64,000 nt of DNA from Cinclus cinclus (lineage: Eukaryota > Chordata > Aves > Passeriformes > Cinclidae), in assembly GCF_963662255.1 (NCBI RefSeq), contig NC_085047.1, positions 55,054,006-55,118,005 of the forward strand. The letters run 5' to 3'. The notes beneath the pieces are model-generated. The model saw only the letters and a list, made by a program, of their open reading frames with translations, had not been told where the DNA came from and did no database searches. The position numbers and the translations under genes were made by a program. This document shows, one piece after another, positions 49,006 to 62,681 of the stretch. Each line of letters opens with the position of its first letter. Within the stretch, counting starts at the first letter, position 1.

Positions 49006-51383
49006 ACATTTCAGCTGTTCATTTCTTTTGATTTATGAGCATCTCCCACAATCTCTAGATGTATATTAGCCCTGGGATCTATAATGTCCTTTTCCAGGAA
49101 CTTTCAGATAGAAATGTTTTTCTCAGATACTTTGAAATGCCCCAAATGGAAATTCTCAAATAGACCTGGACAAGGCTCTAGAATGACATCAGTTTTGGAA
49201 TAAAAATAATGCAGTAATTTATACATATTAAATATTTAAAACTTTCTGTTTTTACTCATGTACACTTGATGTACTGTTCCTCTTTATAAACAGAGGATAT
49301 ACTATATAGTTATAAGCAAAAGATGAACTAATTAGGGATTTCTGTAAAGAGCTGATGATACTAAAATCTTATTTGCTTAAGAATTAAGCACTTTACCTTC
49401 AGGCTTGCCAACACTTTTGAAATGTAGTGGTGTTTCCCTGAAAGAAAATGCTGATGTTTAAAACACTAGACTGATCTGAACTGCTGCAGTGATATAATTT
49501 TAAATACTCAAATCTTAATTTCATGCACATGGTTATTCTCATTTGGGTCCATATGATTCATTAAGTCCAGAAAGTTAAATGCATCCAATATGAGACTAAC
49601 CCTAACCTGATTTGAGGACAACTGTTTTCCACATTTCAGAGCCATTTGATTTGCATTCAGACTTTACCTGCGTGCTGTCTGTTCATTCATTTCTGCTAGT
49701 CCTGCTTCTTATAATGCAAATATCTGTGCTATTGCAAGCATCCCTTTTTGCCAAACAAAAATTACTTACTTTTGGTGCCAAATAAATGCTACCTCTTGTC
49801 CACCTTCAGCTGCAGAATTTACTCCGTCGTCCTCCTCTACACTAGGTTTAAGTGAAGGCAGTTTTAAACTTTGCTCAGAGCTAGAAACAAAAGACAGTAT
49901 AAAAAGAAGTGTGATTCACTGGTAAGTAAAGCCTGTTGTTTAAAAGACAAAAATATTTTCACATAATTATGTTTCATTTTCCATTGTTTCAACAAATATG
50001 GGCCAAGTTTATCTACTTTATGTTTCAGTGGTTCAAGCATTTACATGTATGGCTTTAAATCCATTGCTCTGCACATTTAATGGTCACCTGTATGTAGGGA
50101 TGCAAGGGTTACTTAAATAACTGGGTTATTTAATCCCAGTAAAAGGCCTAGCAATACATGTACCTTTAGCTGATGTACCACGATAGTTATGATTAATATT
50201 AAGTTATCTATTTTAAAATACTATTTTAAGATAATCACAGGCAAAATTATTGCTTTGTTTGGTTTTATTCAAAAGCATTGACCAAACTGAAAATATGGAG
50301 GCCAGACACAGAGATGGCATTGACCTGGAAGAACACATACTGGCATTGCAGACCTATAAAACATCATTTGAAATTCTAACTGAAATTTCAAGTCAATCTA
50401 TCAAGCTGAAAAATAATTATTTTAAATAGTTGTTCATGACAGCATTTGTCTAAAAAAGTACTTCTCTTATTGAAAATAGTCCATTTCAAGGAGAATAATA
50501 GTATTCATTTAAAAGCACTCAGGCAATGGCAAAAAATATTCCAACCAGCTCTGAGCAGAAATCACTTTGTCTTTTGCACTAAACAAGGTTGCATCATCTT
50601 GCGCACCTATAGGTAACAATTATAATTTTTTTGCCTTTAGAGAAATAACCTACTGAGTTCCAAAGTTTGCCAGTCTATCAGGTCAAATAGCAGTAAGAGA
50701 GAGAAAAGAAAGAAAGCAGAATTAGATGGGAAAATGTAGGCACACCCGCAGAAGCCACGGGATTAATATTGCCTAATTTTATACTGTAAATGTGTAGCTT
50801 CAATCTGATTATATGGTGTCTTTTTATACTAAATGGAGACAAACAGAGCAGTTTCCATCTGGCCTACTTCATCAGTTTATGTCAGAGTTAGCCCACCTGT
50901 CTAGAGGTAGATATCCAAACTGAGGATACCTCAGATGAAAGGTAAGAACTTTTCTCCACTACATTTTTTTTTTTTGTCTGTATTGGGAGACGCCCCAGTT
51001 TGCATACAGTTGTGATCCTTTCCACCTCTTTTTGGTGCATCCATTGCACCCTAAGAATGGATGGGGACCTTATTGTGGGGTTAACACAAGCAGATATTGA
51101 CACAAGTATGCTGGATCTAAAAAATGTTATTGTTCCTCTGTTTAATCGACCAGAAAATTCACTTATTGGAGGTGTGTTGCTATAGCAAGCAGACTTTGAT
51201 CTGTTTATAGAAGCTGCTCAGAATGATGTATACTGTTTAGAGAAAAATGTTGAATGAGTATACAGATTGTGAGCTGGCTTGAAATGAACAGTAGCAACGC
51301 TTGTTTAATGTACTTGATACATTTATCCACAGCAGTAAGTTACTGCAAAATATCCTCATTATGACTCAGACACTGATTAAAAG

Positions 51384-51560
51384 CCCAAAACACACAAAAA
51401 AAGCAAAAAACCCAAACCAGAAACAACACCCCCCAAAACCAACCAACCAACAACAAAACCAAAACAACCCACACCCAAAAAACCCCCCAAACCAACCAAC
51501 CAACCAACCAACCAACCAACCAACCAACCAACCAACTAACCAACCAACCAACCAACCAAG
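51384..51560. repeat. A/C-only low-complexity tract with (AACC)n
   Basis: About 175 bases made almost wholly of A and C on the plus strand. It ends in roughly seventeen AACC units (51490-51559), with a single variant CTAAC unit. The long ORFs across it (Pro/Asn/Thr/Gln-rich on plus, Trp/Leu/Val/Gly-rich on minus) are repeat artefacts. Confidence 0.95.
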
Positions 51561-52019
51561 AAAAAGACCTATTAAGCCCCTGAATTTTTATTAAACCCGC
51601 CAAACATAAGAGACTTTCCTAATATTTCCAGATTAAGAGTTGTTGCATCAAAAGTATTATAGCAGCCATATAAACCCTGCCTTTCTTTACTGTGTGTTTC
51701 AACAAATTTCTCAGCCCCACTAGGATGCTCTCAGAAAGCAAGTGTTTACTTGAAAAGCAGAGCATGAGTTAAAGCTCTGAAACAAACTGTCTAGATTGGT
51801 AAGAAAGAAGGAAACACTTGAGATTGAATGTTACAGTGAACCTTGTAAGTGCTGTGTGATGGCATTGTTATTGTTACCTTTGCTGGTACTATTGTTGTTA
51901 TTATTATCAGCCAAAAGTACGTTGACAGTCTTGATGCTGCAATTTTCCTTCCAGAGTATCAATGGTTAGAAATGTAATATCTGTAAGGTAAAAAAAAGTT
52001 AGCAATACCTTTCTATCAC

Positions 52020-52130
52020 AGTTTATATACATGGATACATACACTGTGTGTATCTGTGTATACTGACACAACCATCTAAATATATATATCTTCCATATAA
52101 AATATGTATATGTATATGTTTGTGTGTTGT
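52020..52130. repeat. AT/GT-rich microsatellite-like stretch
   Basis: Imperfect TATATA, TGTGTG and GTATAT blocks, without coding sequence. Confidence 0.6.
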
Positions 52131-53430
52131 TCTATTGAGGCTTCATTCCTTTGATACTGCAGAACAGAAGTCTAAATTTTTCAAACATTTGTGTCAATAC
52201 TGTTTATCCTAGAGTATCGTAGTGTATCCTAAAGTACTGTTAATCCTAGGATACTATCCATATAGTTCAGAAAATGACACTTATTCTTCTCTTCAGACAT
52301 CTTTAAACATCTACAACTTCTGTTGATCTGTGGTGTTCCTATTTCTTCTCTCTGAGGAATTGTCTCTGAACAACCACTGTGTGATTAATGGTTTCATTTC
52401 TGCCATTTTTCCCTCCCTGCTGTATACTAATAGCAATTCTATTATTAAAGCAATACATTAATAAATCTTTTATCCAGCAACAACTAAGACAGCATTACAG
52501 AAGTCCCTTATGGTTAATTAAGAAACTTAAAATAGTTGACTTCTGATTTCAGATGTACAAGTCTAAACCAAATGCTTATGCTCTTGCAGAAAACCCACCA
52601 GGTAGAATCTCAACATAACTGTTTATAATGCTGTCTTCAGAGAGATAATTCCATGCAGACATAATTTCTTTCCTAGTAAATACTGTGTGCCAATCTGGGA
52701 AGCACAAATGATGGTCAGTTTGTGCACTAGTGATGCTCATTTGTGCGCTTCAAACCCAGACTTAGTCTTGCAGTAGACCCACTGAATTTCTGTCATTGGG
52801 GCTGCCATAAAATGTCTCTGTCCTCTACCATCAATAGGATGGGACAGGGAACCAACAGCAACGGTAAAATAATTATGGAAACTCTGAGTGATGTTTGTAG
52901 CCCAGTCTCCTAAGGAAGTGGGGCTTAGGGGAGCATGCTGTTTATTTGTGTTCATGTCTGAGTCCTTCCTCAGTAAGTGGTCACTAACTTCAGACACATT
53001 TGATGCAGGTTCATATTTTATGAGAGTGCACACCCAGGCTGAGGAAAGAAACATCTTCAGGTGACATTCAGCTCCCCCTAAAACAGAGACCCATCTCTGG
53101 ACAGCCCATCAGCTCTCTAAAATTCATGGCATTTGTTGACTGTAGGCTCAGTTTGGTTGCAGAGTGGGAACACCTGGCCACCCACTTCTGGTCCAGTACA
53201 GCACTATCTCCCATAGGTCTTTTGTCATAACCTCTAGTTGCATGTACATGTGTCAGATACCTTAGGGCATTTCAGATGACATTAATGACTTTTCTAGGGA
53301 AGAAGAGGATTGTGAGATAAATAAACCCAAATTCTAAATGCCTTAGTCATGAGTATTTTGATGTTCAAATGCTGTAAGGCAGTGGAGTATTAATATCATA
53401 GCAAAGTTTTCTCTCTTAATTGTTCTTTCT

Positions 53431-53940
53431 TGTCATGCTTTCAACTGGGATAGAGCTAATTTTCTTCTGAGTAGCTGGTACAGTGATGTGTTTTGAAGTT
53501 GGTATGAGAATGTATCTCAATGTTGACAACACACTGACGTTTTAGTTCTTGCTAAGTAGTGCTTATTCTGAATCAAGGGATTTTCAGTTTCCCATGCTTT
53601 GCCAGCCAGCAGGTGCACAAGAACCTGAGAGGAAACATGGTTAGGACAGCTGACCCAAACTGGCCAAAGGGGTATTTCATACTGCAGAGCATCATTAAAC
53701 TGTGGGAAATTGGCCAGAAGAAGCAGATCACTGCTTGGGGACTGGCTGGGCATCAGTCGGTGTGTGGTGAGCAAATGTGTTGAGCATTGCTTGGTTTTGG
53801 GGGGGTTTCTTTCTCTCCCTCTCCTTTTCCATAATGAATATTGTTATTATTATAATTAATATTATTAGTATTAATAATACATTTTAGTTTGTTTGAATTG
53901 TACTTTTCCTACCTCAGCCCATGAAGTTGAAGATTTTCTT
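53431..53940 (+). repeat. Endogenous retrovirus LTR, truncated
   Basis: It begins TGTCATGC and follows a pattern I know from a common avian LTR: GAGCTAATTTTCTTCTGAGT, GCTGGTACAGTG, GACAGCTGACCCAAACTGGC, GACTGGCTGGGCATC and GGTGAGCAA, then an ATT-rich tail. The 3' end is missing or decayed, and no viral coding sequence is attached. The family name was not verified. Confidence 0.7.
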
Positions 53941-54539
53941 ATGCCACAGTTCAAAAGAAAATTCAATCACCTATGGAACTCATATTCATTAGAAAATTAG
54001 CTTCACTGGTGAATTTGGAACATTGTTCTGTTATTGTTATTCTAAAACCCAAATATATTAGAAGGGGTTATCTGCCTGTGCCCATCTGTGGTCATGCATA
54101 GAAATCCCTCCATGGGGCCAGAAGTGTGGGCTGTGTAGTGGTTGTGTGAGAACTGAACTTTGCCTACAAGTGAAAGCAGAGTGAGCTATAAGCAGAAGGC
54201 ACAGGTATGAGTGGGTTTGGAAAGAACAGGCAGGTCTGTAGCAGTTTGAGATACCTGAATTTCAAGTCCAAGAAGCCTCATTTAATGCAGAATACTATCA
54301 CTGCCCTTGCAGATGAAGAAACATATTTAAGATGTGTCACTGGTTCTTCCACTGTTGGAGTGGCCAATCCCCACAGAACACAGATGTCTTCTGCTTCTTG
54401 CACAATTCCTGGTTGTAGCTTCTTTACTACAACTGTGAGTGATATCAGGAGAATTAAAATACACAGAGTTAGAGCATGACCTCAAACACTGCCCAGAAAC
54501 CATCTGTATTGTCTAATTGGTAGCAGCTCCAGGCTTAGT

Positions 54540-55630
54540 CCTGTGCCAAGTAGTAAATTTCCCAGGCACTGCACCAGCACAATGCCAGGGACAAGAAGAG
54601 CAGTGTGAGTTGGGTTTCTATGGAAAGGTTTTGGTAGCAGGAGGGGCTACAGGAGTCACTTTTGTGAGAATCTGCCAGAAGCTTTCCCCATGTCCGAGAG
54701 ATCCAGTGCCAGCTGTCTCCAGGAGTGACCCTCTGCTGGTCAAGGCTGAGCCCAGCAGTGACAGTGGTAGTGCTTCTGGGATAACGGAGCTAAGAAGGGG
54801 GGGGGAAGCCTGCACTGTTGCAGATAGAAAGAGGAGTGAGACTATATGAGAGCAGCAGTTCTGCAGACATCACGATCGGTGGGGAAGGAAGGGCAGGAGG
54901 TACTGCAGGCACCAGAGCTGGGATTCCCCTGCAGCCTCCGGTGCAGACCATGGTGAGGCAGCCATGCCCCTGCAGCCCATGGATATCCACAGTGGAGCAG
55001 AAATCCACCTGCAGCATGTGAAGGACCCCACCCAGAGCAGGAGGATTCCCCAAAGGAGGCTGTGACCCCATAGGAAGCTTGTACTGGAGCAGGCTCCTGG
55101 CAGGACCTGTGCCTCTGTGTGGTCTCACACTGGAACAGCCTGTTCTTGAAGGACTGCACCCCATGAAAAGGACCCACACAGGAGCAATTTGTGAAGAACT
55201 GCAGCCTATGGGAAGGATTCATGTTGGAAAAGTTTGTGAAGGACTGTTTCCTGTGGGAGGGTCACTATGCTGGAGCAGCGAAAGAGTGAATCATCCTGCT
55301 GAGGATGGGTGATGGCAATGTGTGATGAACTGACCTCAGCCCTCATTCACCATCCCCCTGTGCCACTAGCAAAGCAGGGGTAGAGAAATTGTGAGTGAAG
55401 TTGAGCCCTGCCTGGAAGAAGGGATGACAAGAGAAGTGTTTTTTAAGATTTGGGTTGATTTCTCATTACTCTGCTCTGTTTTGCTTTGCAATTGAGTGTT
55501 TTTTTCCCTGCTCATATCTCTATCCACAAGCCTTTCCTTATAATTTCTTTCCCCTGCCCAGCTGCTGAGGGGAGTAACAAAGTGGCTTTGCTGGACATTT
55601 GGCACTCAGCCAGGATCAACCCACCACACA
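54540..55630 (+). repeat. Second avian LTR-type element, about 1.1 kb
   Basis: The stretch matches the recurrent internal phrases of a long avian LTR: CTGCCAGAAGCTTTCCCCAT, CCGAGAGATCCAGTGCCAGC, CTGGGATAACGGAG, repeated GGAGCAG/GAAGGACTG units, GTGTGATGAACTGACC, GTGAAGTTGAGCCC and AGGATCAACCCACCAC. The short ORFs on both strands here are by-products. Boundaries are approximate, and I see no coding region between it and the LTR at 53431. Confidence 0.7.
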
Positions 55631-58600
55631 GGGTCACCCTGTTTTAGGGGAGGAGTACAGTGTCAGCATCATGCTTCTTCCCTTGGGTCCATGGAAGACA
55701 CTCTAGGTTGATTTATTTGCTAGCTTAGACACAGCCATGCTTCACTATGGCTCATAACATGCCCAGTGAGAATTTTTGCCAAATAGGACTACTGCAAGCA
55801 GGCACAATGGGTCAGTAATCAAATAAATCATCTATTTCTAGGACTTGTGGGTGAAGATTTTGTAGGCATGGCCCATTCATGCACTGTGATCTTGACGTTT
55901 CTGGAAGTGTAAGACTTACTGCACTTGAAGACAACTTACTGTAGGTCTGCGTCTGTGTGAAATAGACTGTGTAACCACTGCAGATGAGTGCAGGTACTGG
56001 TGCATGCACGGTACCCATTTACCCAGAACTACCAACCCAGGCAAAGTGATTGTCATAGCTACAAATGGACAGCCAGGCATGCAAGAATCCTTGACCAGGT
56101 TTTTTTTTTCTGACAGTAGAAATTTTTGGGAAGTAAAAGGGGTCTTTTCTCTGGAAATGTAAAGATATACCTGAGAATTTAGGATATTCAGTTTTTTCTG
56201 AGTTAATGGTTTCAGCTCCTTTACCATATAAAACTTTTCACTTCACAACAGTCTTTCATTTATCTTTTTTAAAAGTCTCCTGAATTCATGTGCAAAATTA
56301 ATCTTACTGGTAATTAGGTATTTTGTGAATTTTTAGCTTGCTGCATGTGTTAATCTTATTGAAGCTAGCTATACTCTCAGGTTACCTTTAATTCAGACTG
56401 CAAATCAGTATTCTCAGTTGAATTATGTATTGGCTTATGAAGTGTTGTGTCTTCACTAATGCAAGTAAGTCTTATTTTATGAGCACTGCAAAAAGATTAT
56501 ATTGTTAATATACATAAAATTTGATTTCAGCCAAGTATGTTCTCAAGGGAAATTCTAGGAGGCAAAGGGTCCCTGTTACTTAGAGCATCATTAACAGTGT
56601 TTTGTGACCTTCAAGGCAGATAATTAGAAGAAGAACTTGTTAAGGTTTATGTACCATCCATAACTTTGTAGAAACAAAGGACCTGTGTGAGATGCTGTTT
56701 CAAAGGTTCTGTACTATCAGGAATTGCTGTCTTTGACATAACCCTTATCAAGAACATCATACCAGAAATGAAGGATTGGCAATAAAACATCCCCTGTACT
56801 GGATTTGGGAAGTAACCAAACTGATTACAAAGGAAGATTGTAAATTGATTTAAAATGTGAAAGGGTTGTATTAAACTTAAAGACTGCTGTACTTGTTCCA
56901 TATCTTTAGAAATGACTGGCTGAAGACTGACTTGCCCATAGTCTGAAACAGACCTTTTATCATCTGTCTGCTGGATGGAACAATACAGGCATGTTTCATT
57001 TATTTAGAATATGGCCAGGGGCCAAAAAAGGATTAAAAATGTAAGCAAGAGTCAGTGCAATGGTTGTTCCTGTAAGAGTTAGGCATTTGGACTGCAATAT
57101 CAGCAAATCCGCCCAGAAAAGATACATTCCTTCAACAGAGGATTTTCATTTGATGTCCTGGAAAAGCAATTGGTACAGTTAAGGACAGGCTTGCCCATTA
57201 CTCCAACAGTTGAATTTGGAATGCATTTGGCATTTACGAGAGTAAACAAAAGCAACTGTCACACTTGAATAAGTTGTTTGGTGTGCAGCAGAACTAATGA
57301 ATGCAAACAAATTCTAAAAGGAACAAATTGTTCCTTATGGAATTCTGTCTTTGATCTTCAGCCTTCCTCATCATAACCCCAGCTCTCCTGCCCAGGTCCT
57401 CTGCACTTTTTGAGCCAGCTGAGACTCATCACATGCTGCAGCTTACTCGGAGCTGGGGTGTGCTGTTGGCCCCCAGGTCCTGCCACAGCTGAGCTCACTG
57501 TGTCTCTGTCTCAGTGAGGGCAAGTTGCCTGAGCACCTCTGTCCTCCAGAAAAACTTCATTTCTTTATAGATGCCTCAGAGAGGTTCGAGCCTGCTTAAC
57601 TGGGGGACCTAACTTGAACTTAAATTCAAGAAAGCTGGAGAACCAGGCTTGTTTCAGTGTTTCTGCCCTACCAAAGCAACAATAGATCATCGCTGCCTTT
57701 CTGAGACTAGGCGTCTAATTTTTGCAGACAAAGAGCCTTCAGAGAGATCCAAAGGTATTCACCTGTCTCCACTGACTGCAGAGAGAAACTTCACTCTAGG
57801 AGAGCTTATTCATCACTTTTCTGAAATGTTTGGTCAAGTTAAAAACCTAAGGTATAAGACTCCAATTTGAGCATTGTTCAAATTTGATAGAAACTGGCCA
57901 TGGAGGTCAGGAGAGGAGAACAGACAGATTATCCCATTATAGAAATTATGGGAAACTATGCTAAAAGTAACAGCAATTAGGAGGCATGTGTATTTAATAT
58001 AGTGGTTTATGTGCTTTAATATTGCTCTAGATAATGTAGAAAAATACTGCAAAAATATAATAAATTTTAATTTTGTTTCATTAAAACTTCTTTTGAATAG
58101 TTGAATACAAATCCAAATCTTGTGTCTATCTAGAACAATTTTATTCAAAAATGTAGCAGAGTTCAGTCCATAATTTCATTTCAGGTATGGGAACTGATTC
58201 TGCTACATATAATTTTAGTGAGTTGAACAGAAGACAAGAACTTCTTGAACAGAAACTTCTATAGAGAAGCCATGAATCACCAGTTGAACTCAGCTTTTCT
58301 AATACATCTGTGTCTTCTGAAAGTACCCAGATTGGTGGCTGATGTGATTCCTTAATCTTTCTCCAAAATATGTTTTTATTTTTTTCCTTGACACTCAGGT
58401 GGATCAGAGATCTGTTTTATGGTTTAATTCTCTTTGACTGTTTTGGAACATGTACAGCTCATTACACAAAAAAAGCAGGAAAACTGCTGGTTCAAAGGAA
58501 TAGTAACAGAATTTGAAACTAGTCCATTTGAATAACCAGTGGATTCTTGTAGTCAAAAACTGACTGATTTCAAGCTGAAATGATTTGCACATTTGGATAA

Positions 58601-61600
58601 CAAAGAACACACTATAAAATGAAGGTCTGTGCCTTCTCCTCATCTTGGGGTGAAGCAGGAGTGAGGAGAACTCGATGGCAGTTCCACTGTGCTAGCTCAA
58701 CCACAAGTGTGACTGGGAATTGGATGAGGTCTCACAGGAAATCTGCTTCGAGCTCAGTTGGACAACAGAAGAGTTGATCTGTTCAGGAGTAAAAATACCT
58801 AGTTTCCTTCAGTGAATGGTCTGAAGACTTTACTATAAGGCCTTGACATTCACAGTATGAAATGCCTGTCTATTTGTCCACCTATGTTCTTTTTTTTTTT
58901 TTTCTGTTAAATTAAGTGCCAGTTTGGCCAAGGTATGCATTAATGAAAAGTGCTTATAAGTCTCTGGTCACCTGGGCTGCCTTTGTTTCATAGACAGCAC
59001 GCACAGGAGTGCTGTGTCCTCTCCTGTGAGCAATGACATTGGCACAAGGAAGAGCAGTTCTCTTTGCCACCAACAACCAACTTGCCTTCAGAGGGCAAAT
59101 GAGCGAGTTCCTTCACTTGCAGCCAGGCTTTGCTTCTTTTCTTTTACACCATGAAAATACTCTATAAGCCTTTTCTGGTCTGGCTCTAGACCCATCTGCA
59201 GTCACATTTTTCTTCACAGAGTTGAAATAAAATTTTACAAGTTGGTTTTGCTTAAGCAGCAGAATGCTTGGGGAACCATCCTGGACTCAGGGAGAGGTAT
59301 TTCCACTGAGGTACTAAAAATACTAAAGTGCTAAAACCAGTATCTGAATAGTTCTGAAAAAGAAGAAAGCCTAAGACATATGGAAAAACTGACTGGGTTT
59401 CTTTGTGCAGTATCTAATTTGTGAATTACATAGAACACATCTAGGACACTATCAGTCCTTGGGGAGGCTATCTTAGTTCTGCCTCACAGGATTTCCACAT
59501 GTAATGCACTTAGGAGTAGAGAGACAAACCAAAGCTAACTTTTTTTTTTCTTTTTTTTTGCCTAACTAAGACTTCTACACTCAACTCTTAAGTGATTTAA
59601 TGTGGAAATTCTGAGGGACAATAAGCAGGAAAAGGAAAGAGCAATTGTAAATAAACTCACAAGAAATAAGGAGTATTTTGGCAAAGGAGTATAAAAAGAT
59701 AGAAACAGAGAAGTGAAATATGTCTAGTGAGAGAGAAAGAAGGTGTAACTGCAAGGAACACCAGAAATTTCCTACCCATGGAACCATAGCAGCAGCTCAG
59801 ACAGAAGCAGCTGTGCCCAGCAGAGACCCAGATTTGTCAGAGACCCTAGGGTTGTCTTTACAGAAATTAGACCCAGCTGCCAAATGCCAAGCAAAACAGG
59901 GTTAGAGATGAAGAAAGCATTTTACCTTAAATAGAAAGTTTTGCCTTAAATAAAAATTTTCAAAGGACTGCCCCCCTTCTCCTCTACTGCAGGAGAAATA
60001 GAAAACTTTAGCAGTCAGTGGCTGTTGGGCTCTGTTGTCAAGGACCTGGTTATAATGCAGCTTGGACAGCCTTGGTGGATGAGGCCAACGGGGGATACAA
60101 ATGGAATGACCTTCTTTTGTTGCATTTTGCTTTTCAGTTTTTATTGAAAAAAAGCTCTTTAGCTGAGATCTCTACCTAGGCTTTTTTTTGTAACAGAGAT
60201 ATAAAACAGTTTGGCTCCATCTTAACTGGCCAGCCAAACTTACAAGGTCAGGCCATAAACAAATTTAACAACTGTTGTTAATTAAATAGTTATTGTAGTA
60301 TAGATGGGGTCAAACAAAGGGTATGTGTGGGAGAGGAGGGAAAGAGAGCGCCTAAGTGGCAAAAGGTGGGGGAATCTTGGCTCCTGACTTAAAAGGCGTG
60401 AACAAGCAAGAACTCAGTGGAAAAGACCTCTGGGACATAACAATAACAGTTAGCATTTCAAATTTGGTGCAAATATTAAGAAATTAATAGCAAAAAACCC
60501 CAACTCATGTTCTCTCATTTACACTTTCCTGTTATGTGAAACCATCTTGGTAAGACTTGGCTTTCCTCCAGCAGAAATCTTGTATCTGCCTCTATCAGTG
60601 GTATCACTTCAATGACATATTAATGCCTCTCCATGCCAGGATGTTGTCCAAGTTCCAGCTGTTTGAAAGAGTTGTTACAGAATGGGAATTCCAGTTGGAG
60701 ATTTATAGAACAGCACAGGAAAAAAAAGAAAAAGGATTACATTTAATTTTAATACTCAGAAATGTGCTTTTCTTGTCATGAAAGTAGAACCCTGCCTGCA
60801 TGTCTGCAGTCTGCCTCGCATACTGATTTTGTGTGTGCCTAGCTAAAACCAGTGCCTGTGATATAATCTGATTTTGACTCTACAGAGGAAGGTAGGAGGA
60901 GCAAAATTTATGTTTCAGGTCTGTAAAGCATTTTAAAGTTAATCGGGTCCTTTGGGTCTGATATAATTTGTGTAAGATTGCTGTTGATGATTAGAATAGC
61001 TATTTAAGATTTTTGTTAATAGTCTGTTACATGGACCCAGTGGAAAGATTCCAATAGCAGTCTGTTAGTTTTTCCCTGTCACATTCAGGTTACAGACCCT
61101 TCACAGATGTTGTAAATAGACATCAATACTAAAAGGGAATATTACACAAATTAAAATCATAAGTGTGCTCTAACTGCCAACATAGACATTTTGTTAAAAA
61201 CATCTGTCACATAAAAGCAAACATTTAAGGCCATTATATTTAAAACAATTGTTTTCATTTTTAATATGTACTACATATTTTTATTTTCTTTTGTTATTAC
61301 TGATTTGAATATTCTTTCTTAGACTTTAATACTTATTTTTTCCTACATTACTTATGTTCTTGACTATATAAATAATAATGTGGACTTTTAATGAAAAGAA
61401 ATAAATCTCACTGGTTGGAAATCTAGTGGATGCTTGCACAATGAATGAGTCAACTGAGAATCCAACACCATGTTCTCCAAAAAAATATGGTTATCAAATG
61501 TTACAAACACAAGTATTAAGCTGGATGTCTGTTAAATTACATCCAGTTATTTCATTCTGTTCTGAAATTAATTTCTTAGGTGAAAATGATAAATGACATA

Positions 61601-62535
61601 TAAATGTCCAATTCTCTGCCTTTTTGTTGCATTTTGTTAGAACAGCTGATGCAGCTGTTCTAACAGTACAAGTACTCACCATAACACCATGCAATAGAGC
61701 CCCCCAAAGCTGAACACCTCTGAGGTGCTTTCTAACTAACACACCTATGGCACTGATATTATCCACCTTTCCTTCCCCCTTTTCCCTGCTGCCTGCAGTT
61801 TCTGGGTAAATCTGTGAAATCTCTAAGCCCAAGCTGCTCAAGGCTTTTCTCACCAGTGCTGTTTCTACTACAAAATAAAAGGGGGTCACAAGCACTCAGT
61901 GCCCCCATTTACCCTGCTTACAGCTCCCTCTCTCTCTTATGTTTGCTTTGGGGGATCTGTTTGGAGCTAAGGCAGAAAAGGAGCTGACAGTAAAGAAGTG
62001 GGGACAACTGGACCTTGTGCTCAAGTTGAGCCTTATCTCCTTCCATTTGTAGCAGCACACCTTCACACTTCCTAATAGCTCAAACTTGTCAAAAGATTAC
62101 ATAAATGCAATTAATTGTTACAATCAGGAAGAATTTGCTGCTCGTGGTACAAGGATCTTGGTCTGGGTAAATCAATACTTGCTATTTTCTTGGTTGCCTG
62201 TGTTCTGAAAGCCACTCAAATATATGATCAGCTTTAAGTTCATACTTCACTTTTCTTTAAGTTGGTGAGATATTTCTCCATGTAAGGCCTCCATATAATT
62301 AGATCCAGTTGAAGAATAGCTGCAGTATCTTGAGACACTGCTATTTGCATGGCACAGAGCGTGTGATGGACCCTTTAAAATGTAGAGACACAGCCCATGG
62401 CAAGGGAACTGTTGAATCAACTCAGACTCAAAAAAAATGTAAATACTGACTTCAGGTTCCACCTAAGATTGGAACAGGTCTTGTGAAGAGATCATAAAGA
62501 TATTCTGCTGTAGGAATGAGTAAGCCAGGCCCATA

Positions 62536-62650
62536 GCATCATAGAAATGTCAGTTGGAAGAGATGCCTGGAGATCTCCTGGTCATGCAGTGTAACTTCCC
62601 TCCCAAAGTGGGATTGCCACCAGTGCTAGAGCAGCACTTAGTCAGAAAGA
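62536..62650 (-). repeat. CR1 LINE 3' fragment
   Basis: It reads AGCATCATAGAAATG, GTTGGAAGAGATGCCTGGAG and ATCTCCTGGTCATGCAGTG, then a decayed AGCAGG/CTAGAGCAG segment. This is a diverged CR1 3' end in minus orientation. Confidence 0.75.
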
Positions 62651-62659
62651 ACCTTGTGA

Positions 62660-62681
62660 TTTTTTATTTATTTATTTATTA
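62660..62681. repeat. (TTTA)n microsatellite
   Basis: A short run of TTTA units adjoins the CR1 fragment that ends near 62650. Confidence 0.8.

Larger units (their letters stand above)
47061..53430. other. Flank upstream of RNASEH2B, proximal part
   Basis: No gene recognised. The first 300 bases past the CpG island are purine-rich. Further on are an old repeat relic, the A/C tract and microsatellites. DLEU7 lies divergent from RNASEH2B in human, but no DLEU7-like exon was seen. Confidence 0.5.

Noticed and set aside
50990..51185. Plus-strand ORF with a plausible-looking segment (LIVGLTQADIDTSMLDLKN)
   Set aside because: No family recognised, no splice signals that make sense, and the start falls in unrelated sequence. 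Possibly an old retrocopy fragment, but too weak to list.
51301..51603. ORFs over the A/C tract (Pro/Asn/Thr/Gln-rich on plus, Trp/Leu/Val/Gly-rich on minus)
   Set aside because: They are translations of a simple (AACC)n repeat and vary with repeat phase.
54517..55312. Several 65-130 codon ORFs on both strands
   Set aside because: They fall wholly within an LTR-type repeat that recurs in avian genomes; the frames are by-products.
57649..57870. 73-codon plus-strand ORF (DKEPSERSKG, FTLGELIHHF)
   Set aside because: Composition looks natural, but there is no similarity I recognise, and parts resemble old interspersed repeats.
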